In this document: positions 33,913 through 42,676 of the stretch, piece after piece
Layout of the letters: every line of letters starts with the position of its first letter
How positions within the stretch are numbered: the first letter of the stretch is position 1
NCBI RefSeq assembly: GCF_003010955.1
Contig: NZ_PGGO01000087.1
Location: 1-64,000, forward strand
Length of the DNA stretch: 64,000 nt
Source of the DNA: Phyllobacterium brassicacearum
GTDB taxonomy: Bacteria; Pseudomonadota; Alphaproteobacteria; Rhizobiales; Rhizobiaceae
Direction of reading: 5' to 3'
Position numbers and translations under genes: made by a program
Notes under the pieces: generated by a model
What the model was told of the DNA's origin: nothing
The model's input: only the letters and a program-made list of their open reading frames with translations
Databases searched by the model: none

Positions 33913-35040
33913 TCAGGCCCGTTTTTCGTGAAATTCCCGAATGGTCCCGATGATCCGGTCCTGATCGGCTTCGCTCAGGTAAGGATGCATCGGCAGGCAG
34001 AGGATGTTCTGCGGCAAGGTCTCCGAAACCGGCAAGCCGCCCGGCGCACGCATGTAACGCTCATAGGCAACCTGCAGATGCAGCGGCTTCACGTAATAGA
34101 TCACCGATGGAATGCCGTTTGCCTGCAGGTGCGCTTTGAGCGCATCGCGATTCCTGGTTTCGATCGCATATTGTGCCCAGGCCGAGCGCGAACCTTCTGG
34201 CATATGGGCCACTTTGACCACATCCTTCAAGCCATTGGCATAGCGCTTCGCCACCACCTGCCGTGCCTCCATCTCGTCTTCGAGAATGGCGAGCTTTTCG
34301 ATGAGGATCGCCGCCTGGATCGTGTCGAGGCGAGAATTCAGACCGATGCGCACATTGTCATATTGCGTTTCGCCCTTGCCGTGGAACAGCACCGAGCGCA
34401 GCACTTCCGCCAGCGCGCCGTCATTGGTGAACATCGCGCCGCCGTCGCCATAGCAGCCGAGCGGCTTGGCCGGATAGAAGCTGGTCGCAGCTACGTCGCC
34501 GAAAGCGCCGCACATTGCATTGTCGCGCTTGCCGCCGATGGACTGGGCCGCATCCTCGATGACGAAGAGGCCTTCCCGGGCCGCCACAGCCGAAAGCGAG
34601 GTATAGTTTGCGGCAAGACCAAACAGGTCGACAGGAATGATCGCCTTCGGCTGCAGCCGGCCCTCGGCGCGCACCGCGGCGATCGCCGCCTCAAGCTGCT
34701 CCACATTGATGTTGTAGGTGTCCGGGTCGACATCGATGAACACCGGCTCTGCGCCGGCGAGCGCCACGACTTCCGCCGTTGCGGCAAAGGTGAAGCTCGG
34801 GCAGAACACCGCGTCGCCGGGACCGATCCCCTTCGCCATCAGCGGCATGAGCAGCGCATCGGTACCGTTGGCGCAGGCAATCACATGTTCGACGCCGACA
34901 TAGTCAGCCAGGCGTTTCTCGAATTCCGTAACTTCCGGTCCGAGGATGTACTTGCCTTCACGCACAACCTTGGCAATCGCTGCATCGAGTTTGCCGCTAA
35001 TCCGTTCACGCTGTGCGCCGAGATCGATGAAATGCATCAT
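33913..35040 (-). CDS. DegT/DnrJ/EryC1/StrS-family sugar aminotransferase (WbpE-like)
   Basis: 375 residues, PLP-dependent. Pyridoxal Lys in SFYPAKPLGCYGDGG; PLP/phosphate contacts in CANGTDAL and FVIEDAAQSIGG. These enzymes transfer an amino group to a UDP-keto-sugar; WbpE (UDP-2-acetamido-3-keto sugar) is the closest pattern I recall. The gene downstream in the same orientation is a Gfo/Idh-type dehydrogenase, which would form the keto-sugar substrate. Likely supplies amino sugars for lipopolysaccharide or exopolysaccharide. Confidence 0.88.
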   Translation of the reverse strand: MMHFIDLGAQRERISGKLDAAIAKVVREGKYILGPEVTEFEKRLADYVGVEHVIACANGTDALLMPLMAKGIGPGDAVFCPSFTFAATAEVVALAGAEPVFIDVDPDTYNINVEQLEAAIAAVRAEGRLQPKAIIPVDLFGLAANYTSLSAVAAREGLFVIEDAAQSIGGKRDNAMCGAFGDVAATSFYPAKPLGCYGDGGAMFTNDGALAEVLRSVLFHGKGETQYDNVRIGLNSRLDTIQAAILIEKLAILEDEMEARQVVAKRYANGLKDVVKVAHMPEGSRSAWAQYAIETRNRDALKAHLQANGIPSVIYYVKPLHLQVAYERYMRAPGGLPVSETLPQNILCLPMHPYLSEADQDRIIGTIREFHEKRA

Positions 35041-35212
35041 TGCTCCAATATTAAATGTCCCCGCGACTCTGCCGCGGCGATGGGTCCGGCTCCTCTTTAA
35101 AAGGGCAGATCAAGGTCTGCCAGAGTTCGCCATTCAAAGTTTGCCTCATCCTGTAATAAGGCGTGGGCCTTGTAACAACGCTTGTCGCTCATGTCACGAA
35201 AGTTGAGGCATG

Positions 35213-36199
35213 TTATTTGTTGTGCGTAACCGTTCCTGCCGTCAGGATGCGCAAGACCCGTATCGCCTCTTCGCCATCGGTCTTGGGCTGGACACGCGTC
35301 TGGATGCTCTCGATGAAATTCTGCAGCTCGCGCGTCAGCGGCATGCCCTGCGCGATCTTGATATAGGTCGGCTCCTCCGTCGTCGAAGCCCACTGGCCAT
35401 TGTCCTGCCAGATCGAATGCTTGTAGACGGCAAGCTTCCGGTCCCATGTCTCCATATCGTCGAACACGGCCATGGCCTTGGTGCCGACAACCGCCAGCCG
35501 GCGCTCGCGATAGGGATTGAGTCTCGATGCAAAGAGATGCCCGCGGACATTGTTGGGAAAGCTTAGATGCAGGTGCGCGAAATCGCTCAAATGGTCGAGC
35601 ACGGCAGCGCCTTCGCCGCGCACTTCCAAGGGCTCCGTCCCGGTGATCGCGAGGATCATCGACAGGTCGTGCGGGGCCAGATCCCACAGTGCGTCATTCT
35701 CCGTGTGGAATTTCCCGAGGCCGAGCCGGTGCGAGTGAATATAACGCACCTTGCCAAGATCCCCCGCCTTGACCAGCTCCAGCAGCTTCTCGAAGGCGGG
35801 GTGAAAACGCAGCACATGGCCCACCATGAAGATGCGGCCATTGTCATGCGCGGCCTTGACCGTGCGTTCCGCATCAGGAACCGTCAGCGCAATCGGCTTT
35901 TCGACCAGCACGTCCTTGCCGTTGGTCACGGCCCTGATCGCCGTCTCCGCATGGAATTGCGGCGGCAGGGCCATGACGATGGCATCGACATCTGGATGGG
36001 TGAATAGATCGTCGACTTCGATGTGTTCAACGCCTTGCTCGGCGGCAAAGCCCGCAGCGCGATCGCTGTTCTCGTCGGAGACGGCATAAAGAGCGCCGAG
36101 GCTCTTGAGAGTACGGATATGATTGCTGCCCCAATAGCCGCAACCAAGCACTGCAATCCGTGGAGCCATATTTTCAGCCTTCTTCATGTCGGCATCCAA
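35213..36199 (-). CDS. Gfo/Idh/MocA-family sugar dehydrogenase (WbpB/WlbA-like)
   Basis: 328 residues. Rossmann motif VLGCGYWGSNHIRTL at the N-terminus binds NAD; EKPIALTVPDAERTV holds the family's catalytic Lys; DLAPHDLSMIL contains the catalytic His region. WbpB/WlbA oxidise UDP-N-acetylglucosaminuronate-type sugars to the 3-keto form used by the aminotransferase. It lies 172 bp upstream of that gene on the same strand, a gap too large for tight coupling but consistent with one operon. First ATG is 36199; ATG codons at residues 5 and 11 are alternatives. Confidence 0.86.
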   Translation of the reverse strand: MDADMKKAENMAPRIAVLGCGYWGSNHIRTLKSLGALYAVSDENSDRAAGFAAEQGVEHIEVDDLFTHPDVDAIVMALPPQFHAETAIRAVTNGKDVLVEKPIALTVPDAERTVKAAHDNGRIFMVGHVLRFHPAFEKLLELVKAGDLGKVRYIHSHRLGLGKFHTENDALWDLAPHDLSMILAITGTEPLEVRGEGAAVLDHLSDFAHLHLSFPNNVRGHLFASRLNPYRERRLAVVGTKAMAVFDDMETWDRKLAVYKHSIWQDNGQWASTTEEPTYIKIAQGMPLTRELQNFIESIQTRVQPKTDGEEAIRVLRILTAGTVTHNK

Positions 36200-36581
36200 T
36201 ATCTGGACGACGAAAAGATGACAAGTGCTGGAAGACGCACATCCGAGGGAATCGCCTTTCGACGTTGCATTGCTGCTGTGCGTGGTTCGACAAGCTCACC
36301 ATGAGGGAAGAAGGGGATTGCAGAGAGTCATGGCTTGAAGATTATGCTGCAAATCAACTCACCTCCCTCATGGTGAGCTTGTCGAACCACGCACAGCGCT
36401 TTGCAACTCCAGTTTCAGCTGCAGGTGGCCCGTCAGGGTGAATTCTCATTGGTATCGGCGTAACATTACTTGACAGCTTGTTGTCACCCCCATATATCCC
36501 GCCCCGTCCCTGTCGATTTGACAGTGCGGCCTCCCGGTTCCTTTTGCAGGCAAACCGTTCACGGGTCGCGATGACATATGG
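36200..36581. other. Gene-free region holding a long inverted repeat before the tRNA
   Basis: No gene is supported. It contains the 34-bp inverted repeat listed separately and, downstream of it, the presumed promoter region of the tRNA-Met gene. Some short open frames pass through the repeat but have no ribosome sites. Confidence 0.5.
36275..36397. repeat. 34-bp perfect inverted repeat with 55-nt spacer
   Basis: Left arm 36275-36308 and right arm 36364-36397 are exact reverse complements over 34 bp; the core is TGGTTCGACAAGCTCACCAT. The core word is one I recall as a widely dispersed palindromic repeat of proteobacterial genomes. No transposase or target-site duplication is obvious. In RNA it would form a very stable hairpin. 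Confidence 0.9.
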
Positions 36582-36658
36582 GGCGAAGTAGCTCAGTAGG
36601 TTAGAGCAGAGGAATCATAATCCTTGTGTCGGGGGTTCGAATCCCTCCTTCGCTACCA
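36582..36658 (+). tRNA. tRNA-Met (anticodon CAT)
   Basis: A complete cloverleaf of 77 nt with encoded CCA. The acceptor pairs GGCGAAG with CTTCGCT, including one G-U pair; the D stem is GCTC/GAGC, the anticodon stem GAGGA/TCCTT encloses ATCATAA, and the T stem GGGGG/CCCTC encloses TTCGAAT. The anticodon is CAT. The body matches elongator tRNA-Met of alphaproteobacteria; an Ile-type tRNA with modified CAT is unlikely. Confidence 0.97.
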
Positions 36659-36811
36659 TTTTCCCATCAATAACGGAATGTTCTGTCCGATCATGTCCGC
36701 TATCTTTTCACCCAAAGTGAGTAAGCTTCCCGTCCCCTAATCCGTTTAATCTAAACAGCGCGAGTGCTATAATGTTCTTTTGGAGGGAAGTATGCGTTGG
36801 GGGAGTGAGAC

Positions 36812-37027
36812 ATGTCTACTCAGGATACACCCGGGCCAATCATAGGTCAGCATTCCAGGTTCAAGAGCAGCATCGATACAGGAACCATCTACATTTGCGC
36901 TGCCATTGGCGGCTTCATCGCGGCTGTTGCCGATCTGGTTCAGAAAGAAGAAGCATCCGCCGTCGAGAAGATAACCAAAGTATCCGCCCGGCATCTTGAA
37001 TTTGCCGTGCAGCCCCTTGGATATTGA
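36812..37027 (+). CDS. Small membrane protein, first of an overlapping pair
   Basis: 71 residues with one hydrophobic helix (TIYICAAIGGFIAAVADLV) and a short charged tail. ATG 36812 follows GGGGGAG. Its stop TGA overlaps the TTG of the next frame, which continues with two further hydrophobic helices. Either the genes are translationally coupled or one longer gene has been split by a frameshift near 37024. Function unknown; the region has no recognised mobile element. Confidence 0.6.
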   Translation: MSTQDTPGPIIGQHSRFKSSIDTGTIYICAAIGGFIAAVADLVQKEEASAVEKITKVSARHLEFAVQPLGY

Positions 37028-37674
37028 CGCTTCTGGTCGTTCTTGCAGCGGCCCTTTGTTTTGTGTTCCAACCTAAGGATCGTAAACAATCATTTGGCAT
37101 CGGCGCTGGCATCATTGCCGGCATCATGACGCTCACACCCTATAAGGGACCTCTCACGGGAGTGCCGGCCAATCCAACCGTGGCGGAACCCGCTAAACAA
37201 ACCTTCTACTCGCAGATGATTTATCGCGTCAGCGATGAAGGGGAGTTTTTGGAAAGGCCAAAGAGCTTGGGCGAGGACGAACTGACAAAGGGACAACTTG
37301 CGTTCACCGTGTCGAACGAAACCGCGGAAGAGGCAGTAATTGCCGCGTCGATCTTTGTTGGCTCCCGAGACTATTACCAGAAGTATATCGCCAATCCCGG
37401 ATCTCAGGTCGCATTTGCCTTCCAGCTGCCACCCGGCGCTTCCCGGCAAAAGGTATCGTATGTGCTTGAGGTCAATGGCAAGCGCCTCCCGAGCCGGACG
37501 CTCCACATCAGCCCTGGTGGTTTCGCCGTATCCGCTTCGATCTCGTCCGATAAGACACTGGTCCAGGAGTTCGACGCATCAGGTGGCGTAGAGGAATATT
37601 CCAGTGTCCGCCGCTTTGACAAAAGCTTTTCGAGAAAGTTGCAGGATAAGCTGTTCAACAATTATCAATGGTGA
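37024..37674 (+). CDS. Hypothetical membrane protein, second of an overlapping pair
   Basis: 216 residues starting at TTG 37024 inside the stop of the upstream gene. Two hydrophobic helices (LLVVLAAALCFVFQP and GIGAGIIAGIMTL) are followed by a soluble domain of about 160 residues with strand-rich pattern (GQLAFTVSNETAEEAVIAAS, QVAFAFQLPPGAS, VSYVLEVNGKRLPS). No signal peptide separate from the helices. I do not recognise it. If the upstream frame is the true N-terminus, the fused protein would be about 287 residues with three helices. Confidence 0.6.
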   Translation: MTLLVVLAAALCFVFQPKDRKQSFGIGAGIIAGIMTLTPYKGPLTGVPANPTVAEPAKQTFYSQMIYRVSDEGEFLERPKSLGEDELTKGQLAFTVSNETAEEAVIAASIFVGSRDYYQKYIANPGSQVAFAFQLPPGASRQKVSYVLEVNGKRLPSRTLHISPGGFAVSASISSDKTLVQEFDASGGVEEYSSVRRFDKSFSRKLQDKLFNNYQW

Positions 37675-37783
37675 TTTGTCATTGAACCGGCCGCATAAGC
37701 ACCTGCATTTACCGTAACGTACTTGCTCTTCCCATCCGCCGGGACTTCATTCGCCGGACAAGCTGAACACAGGGGATGGGACA

Positions 37784-39193
37784 ATGAACATGACCACCAT
37801 GACACGCAGGACCTTGCTTTGCGGGATCGCACTGATCCCGGCATTGCAGTATACGACGGCGCGCGCCCAGACCGGCGCCACCCCGGAGGAAGCGCGGGCC
37901 ATCGCCAAGGAGGCCTATATTTACGGCTTCCCCATGGTGGATAATTACCGCATCCAGCACGCCTATTTCGTCGATACGAAAAACCCGGAATACAAGGGGC
38001 CCTGGAACACCCTCGTCAACATTCCGCGTGTCTATACTCCCGCGGATACGGCCATCCAGACACCCAACTCCGATACGCCCTATTCGATGATCGGCATGGA
38101 TTTGCGGACCGAACCCATGGTGCTCACCGTGCCGCCCATCGAAAAGAGCCGCTATTTCAGCATCCAGCTCATCGACGCCTACACCTTCAATTTCGCCTAT
38201 ATCGGCAGCCGCGCGACCGGCAACGATGGCGGCAGTTTCCTCATCGCGGGTCCCGGCTGGAAGGGTGAGACACCAAAGGGCGTGAAGGAAGTCATTCGCT
38301 CGGAGACGGAACTTCTGATTGGCGCCTATCGCACGCAGCTTTTCAATCCGGACGACCTCGACAACGTCAAGAAAATTCAGGCAGAATACAGGGCAGAGCC
38401 ACTATCCAAATTCCTTGGCCAGCCGGCGCCTGCGGCCGCGCCCGCCATTGATTTCATCAGGCCGTTGTCCCCTGCCGACGAGAAGACATCGCCCGAGTTT
38501 TTCAATATCCTGAACTTCGTCCTGCAATACTGCCCGACCGATCCGTCCGAAACAGACCTCATGGCGCGTTTCTCCAGGATTGGGGTCGGCGCGGGGAAGA
38601 CCATCGACGTCAGCTCGCCGGAAATGAAGACGGCCATTGAACAGGGCATGGCCGACGCCTGGACCGACCTTGAGGACCTGCGCAAACAAGTGGATGCCGG
38701 CAAGATAACCTCCGGAGACATGTTCGGGACGCGGGAATTCCTGAAGAACAATTACCTCTACCGTATGGGGGCTGCCGTGCTCGGCATCTACGGTAATTCG
38801 AAGCAGGAAGCGATGTATCCGGTCTATGCGGTTGATACAGACGGGAAGAAGCTCGATGGCGCCAACAAGTACACCGTGCATTTCGAGGCGGACAAACTGC
38901 CGCCGGTGAACGCCTTCTGGTCTTTGACGATGTATGACCTGCCGCAGAGCCTGCTTGTCGCCAATCCGATCAATCGCTACTTGCTGAATTCGCCGATGCT
39001 ACCGCAGTTCCTGAAGGACGCCGATGGCGGCCTGACATTCTACATTCAGAACGAAACACCGGGCAAAGACAAGGAGCAGAACTGGCTGCCTGCGCCCAAA
39101 GGCCCGTTCTTCATCGCCATGCGGCTCTATTGGCCCAAGTCAGAAGCGCTCGATGGCAGCTGGAAGCAGCCGCCGATGAGGAGAGAGGTCTAG
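37784..39193 (+). CDS. DUF1254/DUF1214 domain secreted protein
   Basis: 469 residues. A Tat-like N-terminus (MTRRTLLCGIALIPAL, ending TARA-QTG) suggests export. The DUF1254 part (EAYIYGFPMVDNYRI, TPNSDTPYSMIGMDL) precedes the DUF1214 part (VHFEADKLPPVNAFWSLTMY, PGKDKEQNWLPAPKGPFF). Family members are numerous in soil bacteria and of unknown function. Preceded by AGGGGATGGGAC; single gene. Confidence 0.85.
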   Translation: MNMTTMTRRTLLCGIALIPALQYTTARAQTGATPEEARAIAKEAYIYGFPMVDNYRIQHAYFVDTKNPEYKGPWNTLVNIPRVYTPADTAIQTPNSDTPYSMIGMDLRTEPMVLTVPPIEKSRYFSIQLIDAYTFNFAYIGSRATGNDGGSFLIAGPGWKGETPKGVKEVIRSETELLIGAYRTQLFNPDDLDNVKKIQAEYRAEPLSKFLGQPAPAAAPAIDFIRPLSPADEKTSPEFFNILNFVLQYCPTDPSETDLMARFSRIGVGAGKTIDVSSPEMKTAIEQGMADAWTDLEDLRKQVDAGKITSGDMFGTREFLKNNYLYRMGAAVLGIYGNSKQEAMYPVYAVDTDGKKLDGANKYTVHFEADKLPPVNAFWSLTMYDLPQSLLVANPINRYLLNSPMLPQFLKDADGGLTFYIQNETPGKDKEQNWLPAPKGPFFIAMRLYWPKSEALDGSWKQPPMRREV

Positions 39194-39434
39194 GGCAGTT
39201 CCAAGTGCGAAACGCTTGCCCTGGGGCTTGTAATCCATTGCCGAAAGACGGTGTGCGCACTTCGACAACGACGCTGCTACACGCGTTCAATTTTCAGCGG
39301 GAAGCATGTTGCTTCGGCTCATCTATGGGGCACCTCCGGTCACAGCGACGTCCTGTGGCCCATCAAGCCGCTCCTCTTGCGTGTCTCGCCAATGCATTGT
39401 CTATAGTCGGTTTTATTGCGACAGGAGCCGGGAA

Positions 39435-40067
39435 ATGCCTTCGACCGAATTGTTCATTGCCTTCCTCGCCACCACGGCGATCTTTGCCTATATCCCCGGC
39501 CCGGCCATGCTTTATGCAGCCGCCCAGACCATAGCGCGCGGCCGCGGAGCCGGGCTTATGGCCTCGCTCGGCATTCATCTTGGCTGCTATGTGCATGTGA
39601 TTGCCGCTGCTGCGGGACTCTCCGTGCTCTTTCATGCGGTACCGATGCTCTATATGGCGGTGAAGTTTGCCGGTGCCGCCTGGCTGATCTGGCTCGGCAT
39701 TTCGCTGTTCCGCGCCAAGGCGCAAGGAGACGTCACCCTCCCGGCGATCGAAGCCAAATCCGGCCGCCGTGCCTTCTTCGAAAGCATCAGCGTCGAGGTT
39801 CTCAATCCCAAGACAGCGATTTTCTTCATGGCTTTCCTGCCGCAATTCATCGATGCGCAAGCTGCGTTCCCCGTCTGGTTGCAGTTCGTCATTCTCGGAA
39901 CCATCGTCAACCTGATGTTCTCCTCGGCGGATATCGTGTGCGTTGTTCTGGCAGGTGCAGTGATCACGAGGCTGCGGCGCTCGGGTGGCGCCCAGCGCCT
40001 GATACAGCGCGCGGGCGGCGCGATGCTTGTCGGACTTGGCGCCCACCTTGCCTTCCAGAAAAGCTAG
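39435..40067 (+). CDS. LysE/RhtB-family amino acid exporter
   Basis: 210 residues with about six transmembrane helices. Marks of the family are FAYIPGPAMLYAAAQTIARG near the N-terminus (GPA-type motif) and LNPKTAIFFMAFLPQFI in the middle. ATG 39435 follows GGAGCCGGG. It exports an amino acid or derivative, not predictable from sequence. It is convergent with the methyltransferase-LysR operon. Confidence 0.88.
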   Translation: MPSTELFIAFLATTAIFAYIPGPAMLYAAAQTIARGRGAGLMASLGIHLGCYVHVIAAAAGLSVLFHAVPMLYMAVKFAGAAWLIWLGISLFRAKAQGDVTLPAIEAKSGRRAFFESISVEVLNPKTAIFFMAFLPQFIDAQAAFPVWLQFVILGTIVNLMFSSADIVCVVLAGAVITRLRRSGGAQRLIQRAGGAMLVGLGAHLAFQKS

Positions 40068-40085
40068 ACTTGGCGGATAATGGTC

Positions 40086-40718
40086 TCATTCGATAACTTC
40101 GAAGATGGCTCCAAAGTGATAGGGCGGAAGCTCAACCACCCGGGCAGTCCGGAACCCTGCCGGCTCGACCACTGCACTGACAGCGTCCGGTGACATGCGC
40201 ATGTCCGTGGCCGGTCCTCGCGGCTTTCCGAGCACAGCGGTCTGCTCCCGCGCGAGCGGATACCAGTTGACGATGCCGAAGTACCCACCCGGCAGCAAGC
40301 TCGCCTTTACAACATGTGCAAGTCCGGATTGATCCGGCACGCCATGGAACGTGTTGGCCATCAACACATAATCGACGGGCTCGGGGAGAAGCGTGGCTGC
40401 CTCACGCGCATCCGCACAGATCCATTGCAGCACGGAGGTGTCCTGCCGGGTAACTTCGACCTTGGCCCTCTCGATCATCAGCGGATCGAGGTCCAGGGCG
40501 TAGACCCGTCCGCCGACGAGCCTCGCCAAGGGTGCGGTGAAATAGCCATCGCCGCAGCAAAGATCGAGAACCGTCATGTCCGGCTCCACGCCCACCTGCC
40601 GCAGCACGCCTTCTGGATCCGGCCAGAGCGCGGCCCACCAGTCCCGGTCAGGCATGGAGGTTGCGGGGAAATTCTCGCTCACGGATCGTTCTCCAATATC
40701 CTCATGCCTTTCCATCAT
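40086..40718 (-). CDS. Class I SAM-dependent methyltransferase
   Basis: 210 residues. Motif I VLDLCCGDGYFTAPLA, acidic loop YALDLDPLM and DAREAATLLPEPVDYVLMAN are typical of class I methyltransferases. ATG 40718 overlaps the LysR gene's TGA (ATGA), so the two are co-transcribed; the frame is open further upstream inside lysR but that is shadow. Substrate unknown. Confidence 0.82.
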   Translation of the reverse strand: MMERHEDIGERSVSENFPATSMPDRDWWAALWPDPEGVLRQVGVEPDMTVLDLCCGDGYFTAPLARLVGGRVYALDLDPLMIERAKVEVTRQDTSVLQWICADAREAATLLPEPVDYVLMANTFHGVPDQSGLAHVVKASLLPGGYFGIVNWYPLAREQTAVLGKPRGPATDMRMSPDAVSAVVEPAGFRTARVVELPPYHFGAIFEVIE

Positions 40719-41608
40719 AACATCCGTTCCCGCAATCTCGGCACGGCGAAATCCAGGAACGCCCTGAGCTTCAGCGGCGCCGGGCCCTGGGCAATATAGA
40801 TCGCACTGATGGGCCATGGCGGCGGCTCAAAGGCCTCCAGCACGATCTGCAAATCGCCTGCCGCCATGGCCTGGGCTGCCTGATAGGAAAGAATGCGGGT
40901 TACCCCGAGGTCAGCGACCGCCGCATCGACTGCCGCTTCCGCCGTGGTCACGCTCAGCCGGGAATGAACCGGCACGGCGACCTCTTTCCTGCCGCGCATG
41001 AAGGTCCAGACCGTCGGCGAAGTGAACCCCTCGAAGGTAATGCAATCATGCAAGGCAAGGTCTTCGGGCCGCTGCGGCGTGCCGCGCCGGGCGAGATAGG
41101 CCGGGCTCGCATAGGCCGCGCGGCGGATCGATCCTACCTTCGTCGCGATCATATTGCTGTCAGGCAACGTGCCGATACGGATCGCGAGGTCTATATGGTC
41201 TTCCACCAGATTGACCTGGCGATCGCTGAGGCTAAGCCGGAGATTGATCTCGGGATAGGATTTGAGAAATTCGACCACAATCGGCAGCACATGCAGACGC
41301 CCGAATACAACCGGCGCGGTAACAGTCAACTCGCCCCTCGGCGCAATATACTCGCCCGCGGCGGCGCGCTCGGCCTCATCCACCTTTTCCAGAATGACCC
41401 GGCTCGCCTCGACATAGGCGCGCCCCGCGTCGGTCAGCGCGACATGGCGGCTCGAGCGGATCAAGAGGCGCGTGTTCAGATGCGCCTCGAGATCGGCAAC
41501 CTTGCGGCTCACCGTGGCAAGCGGCATGCCAAGACGGCGCGAGGCAGCCGACAGGCTCCCCGTTTCAACAGTCGCGAGCAGGACTGTCATTGCGTCGAGG
41601 CGGTCCAT
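40715..41608 (-). CDS. LysR-family transcriptional regulator
   Basis: 297 residues with the N-terminal winged helix (ATVETGSLSAASRRLGMPLA, TVSRKVADLEAHL) and a periplasmic-binding-like effector domain. It is of the group with an ALxR-type linker (LLIRSSRHVALTDAGRAYVE). ATG 41608 is preceded by a weak ribosome site. It is divergent from a PNPOx-like gene, the classical LysR target arrangement, and coupled to a methyltransferase gene. Confidence 0.88.
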   Translation of the reverse strand: MDRLDAMTVLLATVETGSLSAASRRLGMPLATVSRKVADLEAHLNTRLLIRSSRHVALTDAGRAYVEASRVILEKVDEAERAAAGEYIAPRGELTVTAPVVFGRLHVLPIVVEFLKSYPEINLRLSLSDRQVNLVEDHIDLAIRIGTLPDSNMIATKVGSIRRAAYASPAYLARRGTPQRPEDLALHDCITFEGFTSPTVWTFMRGRKEVAVPVHSRLSVTTAEAAVDAAVADLGVTRILSYQAAQAMAAGDLQIVLEAFEPPPWPISAIYIAQGPAPLKLRAFLDFAVPRLRERML

Positions 41609-41739
41609 GCATCCTTCCATTTTTCGGGAGGAAAGCTCCCGGATCACGCTTCTACAGCAATTTAATGAAACATACTACATTTGTGGTCAGGCGAGCCTAT
41701 GGCCCGCCACTATTTTGTACGTAACGACGAGGAATGGCC

Positions 41740-42375
41740 ATGTCATCCGCACCTGCGTTTTCCAGCGATGTCGCGTTCACCCCGACGGTCAAATCGATCC
41801 AGGCGCGCAAAGGGTCGCGCAACGGCTATGCAAGCATGGAGGAGCGCGGCTCCTGGCAGACTCGAATCACGCCGGACCTCGCGCAGTTCATCGAGAGCCA
41901 GATCAGCGTGTTTTTTGCCACGGCGAACGGCGATGGCCAGCCCTATATCCAGCATCGCGGCGGCCCTGCCGGTTTCCTGCATGTGCTCGACGAACATACG
42001 ATCGCCTTCGCCGATTTTGCCGGCAACCGCCAGTACATCACGCAAGGCAATCTTGCCGATAATCCGAAAGCCTATCTGTTTCTCATCGATTACCGCACCC
42101 GCCAGCGGGTCAAGCTCTGGGGCGAAGCGCGCGTGGTCGAAGGCGACGCGGACCTGATGGCAAAGCTGATGCCGGAAAACTATCGCGCCCGGCCGGAGCA
42201 GGTCATCCTTTTCGAGATCGCGGCCTGGGACATGAATTGCCCGCAGCACATTCCCTTGCGATTCGATGCAACCGAGGTTGAAGCCATCGCCGCCGCGCGC
42301 GACGAGCGCATCAGAGCGCTGGAAGCCGAGATTGCCCAATTGCGCTCCGGTCAGTCGACGGCTCCGCGCAGCTAA
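41740..42375 (+). CDS. Pyridoxamine 5'-phosphate oxidase-family (split-barrel flavin) protein
   Basis: 211 residues with the split-barrel pattern QISVFFATANGDGQPYIQHR, FADFAGNRQYITQGN and RVKLWGEARVVE. Start ATG 41740 lies eight bases after GAGG; an ATG at 41734 overlaps the ribosome site. A short coiled tail follows residue 190. Probably FMN- or F420-dependent, substrate unknown. It is divergent from the LysR gene and may be its target. Confidence 0.85.
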   Translation: MSSAPAFSSDVAFTPTVKSIQARKGSRNGYASMEERGSWQTRITPDLAQFIESQISVFFATANGDGQPYIQHRGGPAGFLHVLDEHTIAFADFAGNRQYITQGNLADNPKAYLFLIDYRTRQRVKLWGEARVVEGDADLMAKLMPENYRARPEQVILFEIAAWDMNCPQHIPLRFDATEVEAIAAARDERIRALEAEIAQLRSGQSTAPRS

Positions 42376-42389
42376 CTGTCAAATATCTT

Positions 42390-42566
42390 CTATTTCTTGC
42401 GCTTGCGCTTTGATCCGACTGGCTTGGCGTCAAACAGGTCGCTGCCGGTGTCCGTAACTGTGTCAACGTTGGCAACGGGTGCCGCAACAGTCTTCACATC
42501 GGCTTTCGCACGGTTTTCATCAGCTGCGACAGACTTCTGGTCTTTCAATGCGAATTTGATCGCCAT
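42390..42566 (-). CDS. Small Lys/Ala-rich hypothetical protein
   Basis: 58 residues from ATG 42566: MAIKFALKDQKSVAADENR at the start and a basic tail SKRKRKK. No good ribosome site is seen. Composition looks coding. It converges with the PNPOx-like gene. Function unknown, low certainty. Confidence 0.45.
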   Translation of the reverse strand: MAIKFALKDQKSVAADENRAKADVKTVAAPVANVDTVTDTGSDLFDAKPVGSKRKRKK

Positions 42567-42676
42567 GCTAAAGTGCCTTTTCAAAAATGGATCTGAATTA
42601 TCGCTCGCCATAAATCATCCAGCGTCGTGCCTAGCACAAAACGGCGAATGTCCCGCACAAATTCGGCGGTGCGAAA

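Noticed and set aside
33928-35100. Long plus-strand open frame opposite the aminotransferase gene
   Set aside because: Its product is rich in Arg, His and Gly and matches nothing; the minus-strand frame has a complete PLP aminotransferase, so this is a GC-rich shadow.
35097-35192. Tiny minus-strand frame between the dehydrogenase and aminotransferase genes
   Set aside because: About 31 codons with no ribosome site; nothing else supports it.
36582-36811. tRNA end as an attachment site of a genomic island
   Set aside because: No duplicated tRNA 3' end and no integrase gene is present in the window.
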